DNA from: CBDUWP01 sp965370955
GTDB lineage: Bacteria; Planctomycetota; Phycisphaerae; Sedimentisphaerales; Anaerobacaceae
NCBI GenBank assembly: GCA_965370955.1
Contig: CBDUWP010000001.1
Coordinates: 1 to 64,000 of the forward strand
Length of the DNA: 64,000 bases
Direction: 5' to 3'
Part shown: in pieces, positions 15,470 to 24,816 of the stretch
Layout: every line of letters starts with the position of its first letter
Position numbering within the stretch: position 1 is the first letter of the stretch
Made by a program: the position numbers and the translations under genes
The notes under the pieces: model-generated
Told to the model about the DNA's origin: nothing
The model's database searches: none
Seen by the model: only the letters and a program-made list of their open reading frames with translations

Positions 15470-17811
15470 TGAAGAGTATCTTCAAAAAGAAATTGTTCGC
15501 TGGAATTATTATTGCAATTTTAGCCGGACAGATATCGCTGGCAGCAAAACAAAACGGACAAGAAAAAATACTGGGCGAAGTTGCCGTGTCAGGAAATACC
15601 AGTATCAAAGACAGCGAGATTATCGCTAAGGCGAGAAGCCGGGTCGGGCAACAATTTCAGATCTCTGTAGCAGAAGAAGATTGTAAAAGAATCGCTGTCA
15701 TGGAAGGGGTCGAATACTGCTATTATAACTCAACTGTCGTAAATGGAAAAATAAAGCTGACCTTCGTGGTCGTGGAAAAAAATCTGGTAAGAAGTATCAG
15801 GTTTGAAGGGAATTATACGTTCGCCGCTAAAAAGCTATTGAAAAAAATCGATGTCAAAACCGGTGACTATTTTACAATCATTATGGCAGAAGAAGGAAGG
15901 AAAGCACTTTATGAATATTATCGCAAAAAAGGCTATGCTTTCGCTGCTGTCAAGCTAGAGCCGGCGGGATTGGCAAAAGGGCAAATCCTCTATAATATCA
16001 GCGAAGGGCCGAGAGTTAGAATCAGTGCGGTCAAGCTAAAAGGCAATGAAAAAATAAAAACAAAGGATCTGAAAAAAGTTGTTAAACTGAAAAAAAATAA
16101 GTTCATCTTTTTCAAAAGATATCTAAACGAAGAGCATATCAAAAAAGAATTGGTGCGGCTGCAAAATGTTTATTATGACCATGGCTATCTGGATGTGGGG
16201 ATCCAAGTTAATCGGTCATTTAATAATGAAAAAACTAAAATCGTGATCACCTTTATCATAAATGAAGGCAATGCATATGTCGTAGGAAATGTGGCGATCG
16301 AGGGAGTGACTCAGAAAAAAACCGAAGACCTGAAAAAAGAAATGGTGCTCGAAGAAAAACAAACATACAACGAAAGAAAAGCGAAAGAAGATGTCGATAC
16401 AATCCTGAAAGCTTACAGAACTGACGGGTTTATCGATGTCACTGTAGATAAAGAACAAAAATTTATATCTGATACCACAGTCGATGTACATTACAAAACT
16501 GAAGAAAAATCACGATACAAAATCGGGGCTATCAATATCAGCGGCAACGAAGATACCCAAGATAAAGTCATACGAAGGGTACTCGACGAATATGATTTCA
16601 GCCCGGGAAAATGGTATAATGCAGATTTGGCAAGGGCCAACGGGCAAGGACAACTCGAAAAACTCGTCAAAAGAACCGCTGTGCTGGAGTCGGTCGTGAT
16701 TACGCCTGTCAAAAAAGGAGATGACTTAGCTGATGCACAAGTCACTGTCGTCGAAGGACAAACAGGGTCCATCATGCTGGGGGCGGGAATCGCATCTGAT
16801 AGCGGACTGATGGGACAAATCATATACGAACAGAAAAATTTCGATATCAAAGATAAGCCAAAAAGCTTCTATGAATTTATAACGGGAAAAGCTTACAAAG
16901 GGGCTGGCCAAAATATGAGGATAGCACTACAGCCGGGAACTGATCAATCGACGTATTCTATCAGCTTTACCGAGCCGTATCTATATAACAAGCCGATGTC
17001 CTTGAATTTTTCCGCTTCAATCTTCGAAAGAGGGCAGGAATGCTACGAGGAACAGAGAATTCGATCCTATTTCGGGTTAGAAAAAAGATATAAAAGCAAG
17101 TGGCGAAGAAGCGTAAGTTTCAGAGCGGAACAAGTGACTGTCGGCAGTCTCGATTTCGACGCGCCAGAAGCAGTGGTGGACGATAAAGGAAAAAGCACCT
17201 TCGCTGGTATCAAGCTGGGCATAACAAGAAATCTGACCGATGACGCAATGAATCCAAGCAAAGGGACAATTGTTCAGGCAAGTTTCGAGCAAGTTGGAGG
17301 AGATCATATCTTCAGCATATTGAGCGGAACTTATAAAAAATTCAAGACGCTGAATATCGATCTGGCTGACAGGAAAACAATACTGGCTACAAAACTGCAC
17401 GCAGCTGCTATCATTGGAGATGCACCAGTGTATGAAAAGTTCTATGCAGGTGGGGCAAGCAGCATAAGAGGTTTTGAATATCGAGGAGTCAGCACAAGAG
17501 GAAGGCCGAGAGTCGGCGGAGTAAACACCAACGGCAAAAAGAAAGATCCGATAGGAAGCAACTGGCTGTTCTTGGCGAATGCCGAGGTAACAGTACCACT
17601 GGCAAGCGATAATTTCGCAATGCTGTTCTTCGTCGATGCAGGAGCTATCGATTCGGGTAGTTTTAGAGCGTCTGTTGGTACGGGTGTGCAAATTTTGATA
17701 CCAAGATGGTTTGGGCCAGTGCCTATGAGATTTGAACTGGCAACGCCGCTGATGAAATCTGGAGATGATAAAACGCAAGTGTTTAGCTTCTCTGTCGGAA
17801 GATTATTCTAA
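15469..17811 (+). CDS. bamA: Outer membrane protein assembly factor BamA
   Basis: BamA inserts beta-barrel proteins into the outer membrane. A signal peptide (about 1-25, ending SLAA) is followed by POTRA-type repeats over roughly 30-420. A 16-stranded Omp85 barrel fills roughly 440-780, including the RGFEYRG segment that matches the conserved VRGF/Y motif of loop L6. The last residue is Phe (SVGRLF), as usual for barrel targeting. AAGGAG 7 bases before the ATG sets the start. It heads the envelope cluster bamA-ompH-lpxD-lpxC/fabZ-lpxA. The order bamA, skp, lpxD, (fabZ), lpxA is shared with many Gram-negative genomes. Its 780 residues are typical. Confidence 0.95.
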   Translation: MKSIFKKKLFAGIIIAILAGQISLAAKQNGQEKILGEVAVSGNTSIKDSEIIAKARSRVGQQFQISVAEEDCKRIAVMEGVEYCYYNSTVVNGKIKLTFVVVEKNLVRSIRFEGNYTFAAKKLLKKIDVKTGDYFTIIMAEEGRKALYEYYRKKGYAFAAVKLEPAGLAKGQILYNISEGPRVRISAVKLKGNEKIKTKDLKKVVKLKKNKFIFFKRYLNEEHIKKELVRLQNVYYDHGYLDVGIQVNRSFNNEKTKIVITFIINEGNAYVVGNVAIEGVTQKKTEDLKKEMVLEEKQTYNERKAKEDVDTILKAYRTDGFIDVTVDKEQKFISDTTVDVHYKTEEKSRYKIGAINISGNEDTQDKVIRRVLDEYDFSPGKWYNADLARANGQGQLEKLVKRTAVLESVVITPVKKGDDLADAQVTVVEGQTGSIMLGAGIASDSGLMGQIIYEQKNFDIKDKPKSFYEFITGKAYKGAGQNMRIALQPGTDQSTYSISFTEPYLYNKPMSLNFSASIFERGQECYEEQRIRSYFGLEKRYKSKWRRSVSFRAEQVTVGSLDFDAPEAVVDDKGKSTFAGIKLGITRNLTDDAMNPSKGTIVQASFEQVGGDHIFSILSGTYKKFKTLNIDLADRKTILATKLHAAAIIGDAPVYEKFYAGGASSIRGFEYRGVSTRGRPRVGGVNTNGKKKDPIGSNWLFLANAEVTVPLASDNFAMLFFVDAGAIDSGSFRASVGTGVQILIPRWFGPVPMRFELATPLMKSGDDKTQVFSFSVGRLF

Positions 17812-17865
17812 AACAAATAAAAGCTATATAAAAAAAATGCTAATTTTTTTGTGAGGATTGTGGAT

Positions 17866-18456
17866 ATGAATAAAAGAAATGTTGTTTACAGTTTGGTGAT
17901 AACAGCTGTCGTGATGCTGGCTTGTTTTCAAATGACTGATGCTAAGCCGGCAAAAAATAGCGGCAAAACGAAAATAGGCGTAGTAGATATAAGGAACGTC
18001 TTCGAGAACAGCAAAAAAAATGACAGCTATCGAAAATCAGCAGATGCCGAACAGCAACAAATTATCGCTGAACTCGATAAAATGAATAAAGAAATCGAAC
18101 TTGCTCAAGCCGGACTAAATACGCTAAAGCCCGGAACTAAAGATTATGAGGATGAAGCGAAAGCTGTGATCGAAAAACAAGCGAATCTACAGGCTAATCA
18201 GGAATTCTATAAACAAACATTGTCCAGAAAAGATCAAAAATGGACAGAAGATGTGTATAACGAAATCTTGAGGCTTACGGCGGAAGTCGCTCAGCAAAAA
18301 GGACTGGATCTGGTGCTTGAAAAAAATGTGCCTATGTCACCGGCTATGAATGCAAATGAATTGATGCTGAATATCCGTACGCATAAGGTGCTGTATAGTG
18401 ATGGTTGTGAAGATATTACAAATGAAGTTATGGCTAGATTAGATGCGGCTAAGTAA
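17866..18456 (+). CDS. skp: OmpH/Skp-family periplasmic chaperone
   Basis: Skp holds unfolded outer-membrane proteins in the periplasm for BamA. The protein has an N-terminal signal sequence (hydrophobic core about 9-22, likely cleaved after TDA). A conserved start follows, KIGVVDIRNVFENSKKN, then a long charged helical region (about 70-140) that would form the tentacle hairpin. A GTG at 17851 is in frame, but the ATG at 17866 with GAGG upstream gives a normal signal peptide (196 residues). Its place directly between bamA and lpxD is the classic skp location. Confidence 0.9.
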   Translation: MNKRNVVYSLVITAVVMLACFQMTDAKPAKNSGKTKIGVVDIRNVFENSKKNDSYRKSADAEQQQIIAELDKMNKEIELAQAGLNTLKPGTKDYEDEAKAVIEKQANLQANQEFYKQTLSRKDQKWTEDVYNEILRLTAEVAQQKGLDLVLEKNVPMSPAMNANELMLNIRTHKVLYSDGCEDITNEVMARLDAAK

Positions 18457-18488
18457 TAAGTGATAAGTGATAAAAAAGGTCATATTGC

Positions 18489-19520
18489 ATGAAGGTGACA
18501 ATTAAACAGCTGGCTGAAAAAATCGGTGCTGAGTTGACAGGTGCAGGCAACGAAATGGTTGAAAGTGTTATGACCATAGAGGCGGCAAGTGACAATCAGG
18601 TGACGTTTGCTAAAGGCAATAAGCATCTGAAAAAACTAGCGATGTCTAAGGCGGCGGCTGTCATTATCGATAAACAGGTAGAAAATCTTGAAATGACGCA
18701 GCTCGTTGTGAAAGATGTCGATAGGGCTTTGATTGCGGCTTTGGGAATCTTTGCACCGGATGAGACAAAGATGATAGCTAAAGTCGACGAAACGGCTGTT
18801 ATCGCTGATGATGTCGAAATCGATGGAACCTGTTATGTCGGGCCGCAGGTGGTGATCGAAACAGGTTGCAAAATCGGGGAAAATGTCACTATCTCCGCAG
18901 GTTGCAAAATTGGTCAAAATGTCACCATAGCAGCCAATACGAAAATAGACAGCAATGTCGTTATATATCGAAATTGCGAAATCGGGAAAAATGTTGTTGT
19001 CCAAGCTAATACAACAATCGGATCAGTGGGATTCGGTTATTCATTTATCAATGGAGCCCATCAGCTGATACCGCATAACGGCAATGTGATAATCGAAGAT
19101 TTTGTCGAAATAGGCGCAAATTGCTGTGTCGATAGGGCGAAATTCGGCGCAACTGTTATCGGGGCTGGAACAAAGCTGGATAACTTGGTCCATGTGGCAC
19201 ATAATGTGGTTATAGGCAAATGCTGCGCGATCGCCGGGCAAGTAGGGGTCGCTGGAAGTGCAGTCCTAGGTGATGGTGTGATTATCGGCGGACAAGCGGC
19301 AATCAGAGATAATGTGACTGTGGGGTCGGGCGTTTTGATTGCTGGAAAAACCGGAGTAGGACATGATGTCGAGCCGGGCCAGCAGATTTCAGGTTACGTT
19401 GCGATGCCGCATAAGCAAAGTCTAAAGGTGATGATCCTGACAGCGAAGTTGCCAAAGATAGTTAAGCAGCTTAGAAGTCTGGCTAAAACGGTCAAACAAT
19501 TGAAAAAAAATAAACAATAA
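18489..19520 (+). CDS. lpxD: UDP-3-O-acylglucosamine N-acyltransferase
   Basis: LpxD adds the second acyl chain (N-linked) to UDP-3-O-acylglucosamine from acyl-ACP. The N-terminal uridine-binding domain (about 1-95) precedes a left-handed beta-helix built from hexapeptide repeats (for example [20 protein letters not shown]). The catalytic histidine region [11 protein letters not shown] has His235 and His238, close to the position known for E. coli LpxD. A short helical C-terminus follows. The length of 343 is normal. It lies 32 bases after skp and 31 bases before lpxC-fabZ, consistent with one operon. Confidence 0.96.
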   Translation: MKVTIKQLAEKIGAELTGAGNEMVESVMTIEAASDNQVTFAKGNKHLKKLAMSKAAAVIIDKQVENLEMTQLVVKDVDRALIAALGIFAPDETKMIAKVDETAVIADDVEIDGTCYVGPQVVIETGCKIGENVTISAGCKIGQNVTIAANTKIDSNVVIYRNCEIGKNVVVQANTTIGSVGFGYSFINGAHQLIPHNGNVIIEDFVEIGANCCVDRAKFGATVIGAGTKLDNLVHVAHNVVIGKCCAIAGQVGVAGSAVLGDGVIIGGQAAIRDNVTVGSGVLIAGKTGVGHDVEPGQQISGYVAMPHKQSLKVMILTAKLPKIVKQLRSLAKTVKQLKKNKQ

Positions 19521-19551
19521 AACAAACGTCTGATGTGAAGGCTGACTGAAC

Positions 19552-20862
19552 TTGAAATTACAGAAAACAATAAAAGCTGAATGCTCTATCGCTGGAAAAG
19601 GACTGTTTTCTGGACGGGATGTGCGGCTATTGTTTAAGCCGGCACCTGTCGAAACTGGTATCGTGTTCGTTAGAACTGATCTGACAGAGCCGGTGAGAAT
19701 CGAGGTCGCAGCAAAAAATATTGGACAAATACCAAGAAGAACCACACTGCAAAAAGGTAATGTCACCATCGAAACAACAGAGCATTGCATGGCGGCTGTA
19801 AGCGCGCTGGGAATTGATAATCTCATTATCGAAACCGATAGTGCAGAGTTGCCGGCTGCAGGGGGCAGCAGTATCAAATTTTTCAAATTGCTGAAAAGAG
19901 CTGAAGTCGTAGAGCAGCAGGGCAAAAAAAAAGAATTTGTCATAACTGAGCCAATCAGCATAACAGAAGGAGGGATGTCAATATATGCATTGCCATATGA
20001 TGACGATGTGCTGAATGTTACATATGATCTCGATTATGGCGGACATACGGGGATCGGAAGGCAAATGTACAGTTGTCGATTGACAGCTGACGGCTTTGAA
20101 AAAAATCTCGCAAGAGCTAGAACATTTCTCTTAGAAGCTGAAGCTAAACAATTTCAGGCCAGAGGTATCGGAACCCATCTGGGGCCAAGAGATATCTTGG
20201 TGATCAATTCCGATGGGCCAATCAAAAATAAATATCTGTTTGAAAACGAATGTGTAAAGCATAAAATTCTCGATCTTGTCGGGGACTTAACGCTGGTTGG
20301 AAGGGCAATAAAAGGGCGAATCGTGGCCTACAAAAGCGGCCATGTGCTGAACCAAAAATTGGCGGTGAAATTAAGCCAAATGGCGGCTAAACAAGATAGA
20401 CTCGCTAATTCTGGAACCGATGCAATTTTAGATATCAAAAGGATTCAAAAAATCTTGCCGCATAGGTATCCGCTGCTGTTGGTTGATAGGGTTATAGATG
20501 TGCAAGGTGATAGAAAAATTACCGGTATTAAAAATGTTACCTTCAATGAGTTGTTCTTTCAGGGACATTTTCCAACGACGCCTGTGATGCCGGGTGTGCT
20601 TATCGTAGAAGCGATGGCGCAGGTGTCAGGTTTGCTATTTGCGCAAAAACTTGAGCATACGGGTAAATTGGCAGTGCTGCTTAGAATGGATGATGTCAAG
20701 TTTAGAAAGGCTGTCGTGCCGGGTGATCAACTCATCTTGACCTCAGAAGTACTAAAGCAAAGGAGCAGAACGGCAATATGTAAATGTACGGCGGCTGTTA
20801 ATGATACGATAGTCACCGAAGCGAAAATAAGCTTTATGCTGGTAGAAGATGAAAAAATCTAA
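19552..20862 (+). CDS. lpxC/fabZ: LpxC-FabZ fusion: deacetylase plus hydroxyacyl-ACP dehydratase
   Basis: One reading frame joins two enzymes. Residues 1-285 are LpxC, the zinc UDP-3-O-acyl-GlcNAc deacetylase that commits to lipid A. Zinc ligands His78 (TTEHCMAA), His237 and Asp241 (HKILDLVGD) and the catalytic-base His264 (SGHVLN) are all present, each offset by one from E. coli. Residues 296-436 are FabZ, with LPHRYPLLLVDR, the active-site His339 in GHFPTTPVMPG and Glu353 in VEAMAQ. The fusion is known in Bacteroidetes and occurs in PVC bacteria. A stop lies in frame just upstream, leaving the TTG at 19552 (GAAGG 10 bases before) as start. It may balance 3-hydroxyacyl-ACP use between lipid A and phospholipid. 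Confidence 0.96.
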   Translation: MKLQKTIKAECSIAGKGLFSGRDVRLLFKPAPVETGIVFVRTDLTEPVRIEVAAKNIGQIPRRTTLQKGNVTIETTEHCMAAVSALGIDNLIIETDSAELPAAGGSSIKFFKLLKRAEVVEQQGKKKEFVITEPISITEGGMSIYALPYDDDVLNVTYDLDYGGHTGIGRQMYSCRLTADGFEKNLARARTFLLEAEAKQFQARGIGTHLGPRDILVINSDGPIKNKYLFENECVKHKILDLVGDLTLVGRAIKGRIVAYKSGHVLNQKLAVKLSQMAAKQDRLANSGTDAILDIKRIQKILPHRYPLLLVDRVIDVQGDRKITGIKNVTFNELFFQGHFPTTPVMPGVLIVEAMAQVSGLLFAQKLEHTGKLAVLLRMDDVKFRKAVVPGDQLILTSEVLKQRSRTAICKCTAAVNDTIVTEAKISFMLVEDEKI

Positions 20863-20958
20863 AAAATCGTGAAAGTATAAAGTCTGACAAGTGACAAAGA
20901 AAAATGATGTAAACTAATATATGAATATGTAAATCACGGAGGCTACAAAAGAGATCGT

Positions 20959-21762
20959 ATGGCGAATGTACATCCATCCGCTGTTATTGCGGAAAATGTT
21001 GAGCTGGCAGAAAATGTTGTCATAGGGCCAAATTGTGTTGTCGGAAAAGGCAGCTCGATCGGAAGTGGTTCAACCTTACTGGCTAATGTTATTGTCGGGC
21101 GAGATGTCACTATCGGTGAAAATAATCAAATGTCACCTAATGCTGTTGTTGGAGGCCAGCCGCAAATCTTGGGGCTAGGGCCAGATGGCGAATATGGAAA
21201 GCTGACCATCGGAAACAATAACATTATTAGAGAAAATGTCACTATACATCCAAGTATGCATCCCGATAAAACCACCAAAATTGGCAATAGCAATTTGCTG
21301 ATGGTTGGAGTGCATATCGGACATGATTGCGAGTTAGAAGATGATATTGTCTTTAGCAACTATACGCAAATATCAGGTCACTGTCATATTCAACAGGGAG
21401 TGTGGTTCAGCGGAATGGTGCTGGTGCATCAATTTATCACGATCGGGAAATGGTGCTATGCAGCGGGAATGGCTGGCATAAATCATGATGTGCCGCCGTT
21501 TGTGATCGTTAGCGGACACTATCCGCCAACAATTAGAGGTATAAACAAACGAGGACTCTCAAGGGCTGGGCTAAACGAAAAGCAGCAAAAAGAAATTATG
21601 GCTGCCTATAAAAAGCTTTATCGAAATGGAAAAAACTTGATTAAAAATGCGCAGCAAATGAAAGATGAAGGAAACAATCCCGAAAATGTAAAGGCTATGA
21701 TCGATATTATTATCAACGGAAGCAAACATCGATATGGCCGACATCTCGAATTGTTCAGGTAA
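20959..21762 (+). CDS. lpxA: Acyl-ACP-UDP-N-acetylglucosamine O-acyltransferase
   Basis: LpxA performs the first lipid A step, moving a 3-hydroxyacyl chain to UDP-GlcNAc (or the 3-amino analogue). The left-handed beta-helix repeats fill residues 1-190. The catalytic histidine is His122 in MVGVHIGHDCELED, equivalent to E. coli His125, and the C-terminal helical cap (about 195-267) is complete. GGAGG lies 14 bases before the ATG with GAGA closer. A Gfo/Idh oxidoreductase directly downstream raises the possibility that the true substrate is UDP-GlcNAc3N, which would give amide-linked chains. Confidence 0.95.
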   Translation: MANVHPSAVIAENVELAENVVIGPNCVVGKGSSIGSGSTLLANVIVGRDVTIGENNQMSPNAVVGGQPQILGLGPDGEYGKLTIGNNNIIRENVTIHPSMHPDKTTKIGNSNLLMVGVHIGHDCELEDDIVFSNYTQISGHCHIQQGVWFSGMVLVHQFITIGKWCYAAGMAGINHDVPPFVIVSGHYPPTIRGINKRGLSRAGLNEKQQKEIMAAYKKLYRNGKNLIKNAQQMKDEGNNPENVKAMIDIIINGSKHRYGRHLELFR

Positions 21763-21812
21763 CAAAAAAAACTCTATCTGATGATTATTACTTTAATATC
21801 TATGAGGTTAAG

Positions 21813-22820
21813 ATGACTAAATTACGGACCGCTGTTGTTGGAGCGGGGAAAATGGGTTCGATTCATGCTAAGGTTTATAGCAGCTTGCCGGATAGCGAAC
21901 TGGTGGCAATCGTCGATAGTGATGAAAAAAGAGCAAAGAAAATCGCTAAAAAATTTAAATGTCAAGCAATAACCGACTGCGAAAATCTGATAGGGAAAGT
22001 CGATGCTGTGACAATAGCTACACCAACTGTAACGCATATGCAGTTGGCGGAAATTTTTATAAAAAATAAAATAGCAGTACTAATCGAAAAGCCATTAGCC
22101 GAAACCGTCGAGCAATGTCAAAAAATCGTGGCTCTGGCAAAAGAATATGATACCGTCGTGGCTGTGGGACATTCGGAAAGATGTAATCCTGTGATCCAAG
22201 CTGTGAAAAGATTGCAGATTAAACCACTGTTTATTGAGGCTGTCAGAATAAGCCCGTATCCGTTTAGATCGACGGATGTTGGCGTGGTGCTGGATGTGAT
22301 GATTCATGATATTGATATAATTTTGTCACTGGCGGCAAGCAAAGTCAAAGAAGTGCAAGCGATAGGAGTCGGCGTGATTGATAATGATGAAGATATCTGT
22401 AACGCTAGAATTACGTTTGAAAATGGATGCGTGGCTAATGTCACCGCCAGCAGAATAGCAATGAAAACTGAACGAAAAGTCAGACTCTTTAGCAAAAAAG
22501 CCTATCTGAGCCTAGACTATTTCAAAAAGGCTGGAACCATCGTTAAAGCAAATACAGACAATGTCGATGTCGTAAAAAAAATCAGGCAACTGAAAAATGC
22601 CGGGAAATTCGACCTCTTGACAACTAATTGGTCAGAGCTTTTCCATATAGAAAAATTGCAAATCGATGACAAAGAACCGCTGAAAGTTGAACAAGAGGCT
22701 TTTCTAAAGGCTGTCGCAGACCGAAATTATCAGCCGGAAGTGGGAGCAGAAGAAGGAGCGGCTGCTATCGAATGTGCACATAAAATATTGGAATCATTAC
22801 AAAAGCATCAATTAGATTGA
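21813..22820 (+). CDS. Gfo/Idh/MocA-family NAD(P)-dependent oxidoreductase
   Basis: The protein (335 residues) starts with a Rossmann motif (VVGAGKMGSIHAKVY) and carries the family EKP signature in LIEKPLAETVEQC near residue 91. A GHSERCNP segment lies near 125, and a C-terminal alpha/beta domain contains HDIDIILSL. In other bacteria GnnA, a UDP-GlcNAc 3-dehydrogenase, sits beside lpxA and works with the aminotransferase GnnB to supply UDP-GlcNAc3N for LpxA. The position here, 50 bases after lpxA, suggests the same role. No GnnB-like aminotransferase is in the window, so the assignment stays a hypothesis. It is followed after six bases by a thioesterase. Confidence 0.85.
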   Translation: MTKLRTAVVGAGKMGSIHAKVYSSLPDSELVAIVDSDEKRAKKIAKKFKCQAITDCENLIGKVDAVTIATPTVTHMQLAEIFIKNKIAVLIEKPLAETVEQCQKIVALAKEYDTVVAVGHSERCNPVIQAVKRLQIKPLFIEAVRISPYPFRSTDVGVVLDVMIHDIDIILSLAASKVKEVQAIGVGVIDNDEDICNARITFENGCVANVTASRIAMKTERKVRLFSKKAYLSLDYFKKAGTIVKANTDNVDVVKKIRQLKNAGKFDLLTTNWSELFHIEKLQIDDKEPLKVEQEAFLKAVADRNYQPEVGAEEGAAAIECAHKILESLQKHQLD

Positions 22821-22826
22821 GAAAGT

Positions 22827-23249
22827 ATGTCGATGATGGAAATTGCCGGATCTGTCACAATCAATAGCTGTACAATTGTTGTCGTGCCGAGATATTGCGA
22901 AACCGACCAAGGGGCAGTAGTGCATCATAGTGTCTATCCAATATGGCTGGAAATGGGCAGAACACAATTGCTAAAAGATAACGAATTGGCTTATAAAGAT
23001 CTCGAAGCAAAAGGTGTGTTTTTCGTTATCGCTGAACTCAAAATAAAATATCGAAGGCCGGCAAAATATGATTGTCCAGTGAAAATCGTTACAACCTGCA
23101 CAAATGTTACCGCGAGCAAAATCCAGCATGAATATGTCCTGACAGATGAAGAAACAGGGGAAATACTAGCGCAAGCAGAAACAGTTTTGGCTTGTGTCGG
23201 AACGGATAAAAAAATCAGACGCATACCGAAATTTATGTATCCAGCATAA
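22827..23249 (+). CDS. 4HBT/YbgC-type acyl-CoA thioesterase
   Basis: A 140-residue hotdog-fold protein. The segment HHSVYPIWLEMGRTQLLKD (about 33-51) matches the YbgC/FadM opening YxxxFExAR, and VFFVIAELKIKYRRPAKYD matches the central strand region. Such enzymes hydrolyse acyl-CoA or acyl-ACP and often sit near envelope genes. The substrate is unknown. It begins six bases after the oxidoreductase, so it is probably the last gene of the lpx operon; a promoter-like element for purF follows. Confidence 0.85.
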   Translation: MSMMEIAGSVTINSCTIVVVPRYCETDQGAVVHHSVYPIWLEMGRTQLLKDNELAYKDLEAKGVFFVIAELKIKYRRPAKYDCPVKIVTTCTNVTASKIQHEYVLTDEETGEILAQAETVLACVGTDKKIRRIPKFMYPA

Positions 23250-23281
23250 AGAGCCCTTTTGCCATATAAATCATTAATATG

Positions 23282-23310
23282 TTGACTTGAACCATGGGGT
23301 AAATTACACT
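23282..23310 (+). promoter_or_regulatory. Predicted sigma-70-type promoter for purF
   Basis: TTGACT at 23282-23287 and TACACT at 23305-23310 are 17 bases apart, 50 bases before the purF ATG. This supports a separate purF-purM transcript. Consensus match only. Confidence 0.5.
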
Positions 23311-23359
23311 CCAGACTACTGTTGAATTGTTCATGAATCCTAATCGAGAACCTGCGGAT

Positions 23360-24799
23360 ATGACTGATAAAAAAGAAAATTGCGGCGTCTTTGGTGTGTT
23401 TGGAGATGACGGAGCTGTACAAAGAACCTTTTTCGGCTTACATAGTCTGCAGCATAGAGGACAAGAATCAGCTGGAATCGCAGCAAGCGACGGAGAATAT
23501 ATCTCGTGCCACACAGGAATGGGAACCGTCAAACGAGTCTTTAGAAATCATCGCGATACTCTCGATACATTAAAAGGCGATGTCGCTATCGGGCATGTGA
23601 GATATTCGACGACAGGGTCATCGCAAATTATTAATAGTCAACCAATTCTGCTGGGCTATTCCAGAGGGCAGGTCGCGATAGCACATAATGGAAATTTGAT
23701 AAATGCCTCGCTTTTAAGAGATGAATATGAGGCTTATGGAAGCATATTCAAATCAACATGCGATACGGAAATTATTGCACATCTTTTAGCTAAGCCAAGC
23801 CATGTGGCAAAACCAGATCCGTTGGCGCATGTGCTGAACCATTTGCAGGGGGCCTATTGCATCCTGTTCCTATTTGAAGATCGAATCGAGGCGGCTAGAG
23901 ACCCTTACGGAGTGCATCCATTATGCGTCGGAAAAACCGACGAAGGAAAATTTGTCGTGGCTAGCGAATCATGTGCGCTGGATGCAGTCGATGCAGAATT
24001 TATTCGAGAAGTAGAGCCGGGAGAAATTGTTACACTAAATAAAGATGGACTGTCAAGCAGATTCTTTGCAGGGCCTAAGGCTGTTACGCCGGGACACTGC
24101 ATCTTTGAACATATATATTTCGCTAAACAAAACAGCTTCTTCTTCGGCGAAAATGTCCATATGTTCAGGAAAAAAATTGGAAGGCAACTCGCTATCGAAT
24201 TTCCGGCTGATGCAGATGTGGTTATACCGGTGCCGGACTCAGGGACAGCGGCTGCAATTGGATTCGCAGAAGAAAGTGGACTCCCCTTTGATATGGGACT
24301 AATTAGAAGTCGCTATGTCGGAAGAACGTTTATAGCACCGGATCAAAAGCTGAGGGAAATGGCTGTCAAAATGAAACTTGCACCTGTTAAGCAGGTGGTC
24401 GATGGAAAAAGAGTGGTCGTAGTGGACGACTCTATCGTGAGAGGGACTACGACAAAAGGGAAAATTAAGGCTTTGAGAAAAGCTGGAGCAAAAGAAATAC
24501 ATGTGAGAATTAGCTGTCCGCCGATTCGATTCCCATGTTTTTATGGGGTAGATTTTCCAACGAAAAAAGAACTCGTGGCAAACGATAGAACCGTTGAACA
24601 AATCAGAGAATTTCTAGACGTGGATTCGCTGGGCTATATCTCGCTGGAAGGATTGCTCGATTGCGGAGTCTTGCCGAATGATCATTATTGTACGGCGTGC
24701 TGGAGCGGAAAATATAAAATACCTGTCGATAAAGCAGTTAATAAGTTCGCAATGGAATATAATAATATGCCGCTGTTCGATCAAAATTATGAGCAGTAA
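23360..24799 (+). CDS. purF: Amidophosphoribosyltransferase
   Basis: PurF makes 5-phosphoribosylamine from PRPP and glutamine, the first purine step. The ATG at 23360 gives the short propeptide MTDKKEN before the nucleophile Cys8 (CGVFGVFG), which is exposed by self-cleavage; the upstream TTG at 23327 would lengthen the propeptide. The Ntn glutaminase domain covers about 8-250. The PRPP-binding loop VVVVDDSIVRGTTTKG lies near 350. Cysteines in GHCIFEHIYF, SCPPIRFPCFYG and the CTAC of HYCTACWSGKY match the [4Fe-4S] ligands of the Bacillus-type enzyme. It is followed after 17 bases by purM. Confidence 0.96.
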   Translation: MTDKKENCGVFGVFGDDGAVQRTFFGLHSLQHRGQESAGIAASDGEYISCHTGMGTVKRVFRNHRDTLDTLKGDVAIGHVRYSTTGSSQIINSQPILLGYSRGQVAIAHNGNLINASLLRDEYEAYGSIFKSTCDTEIIAHLLAKPSHVAKPDPLAHVLNHLQGAYCILFLFEDRIEAARDPYGVHPLCVGKTDEGKFVVASESCALDAVDAEFIREVEPGEIVTLNKDGLSSRFFAGPKAVTPGHCIFEHIYFAKQNSFFFGENVHMFRKKIGRQLAIEFPADADVVIPVPDSGTAAAIGFAEESGLPFDMGLIRSRYVGRTFIAPDQKLREMAVKMKLAPVKQVVDGKRVVVVDDSIVRGTTTKGKIKALRKAGAKEIHVRISCPPIRFPCFYGVDFPTKKELVANDRTVEQIREFLDVDSLGYISLEGLLDCGVLPNDHYCTACWSGKYKIPVDKAVNKFAMEYNNMPLFDQNYEQ

Positions 24800-24816
24800 A
24801 AGGACGCTGAATATAA

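Noticed and set aside
17077..17778. 233-residue minus-strand frame inside bamA
   Set aside because: Opposite to the conserved barrel region; Cys/Ser/His-rich composition typical of antisense frames.
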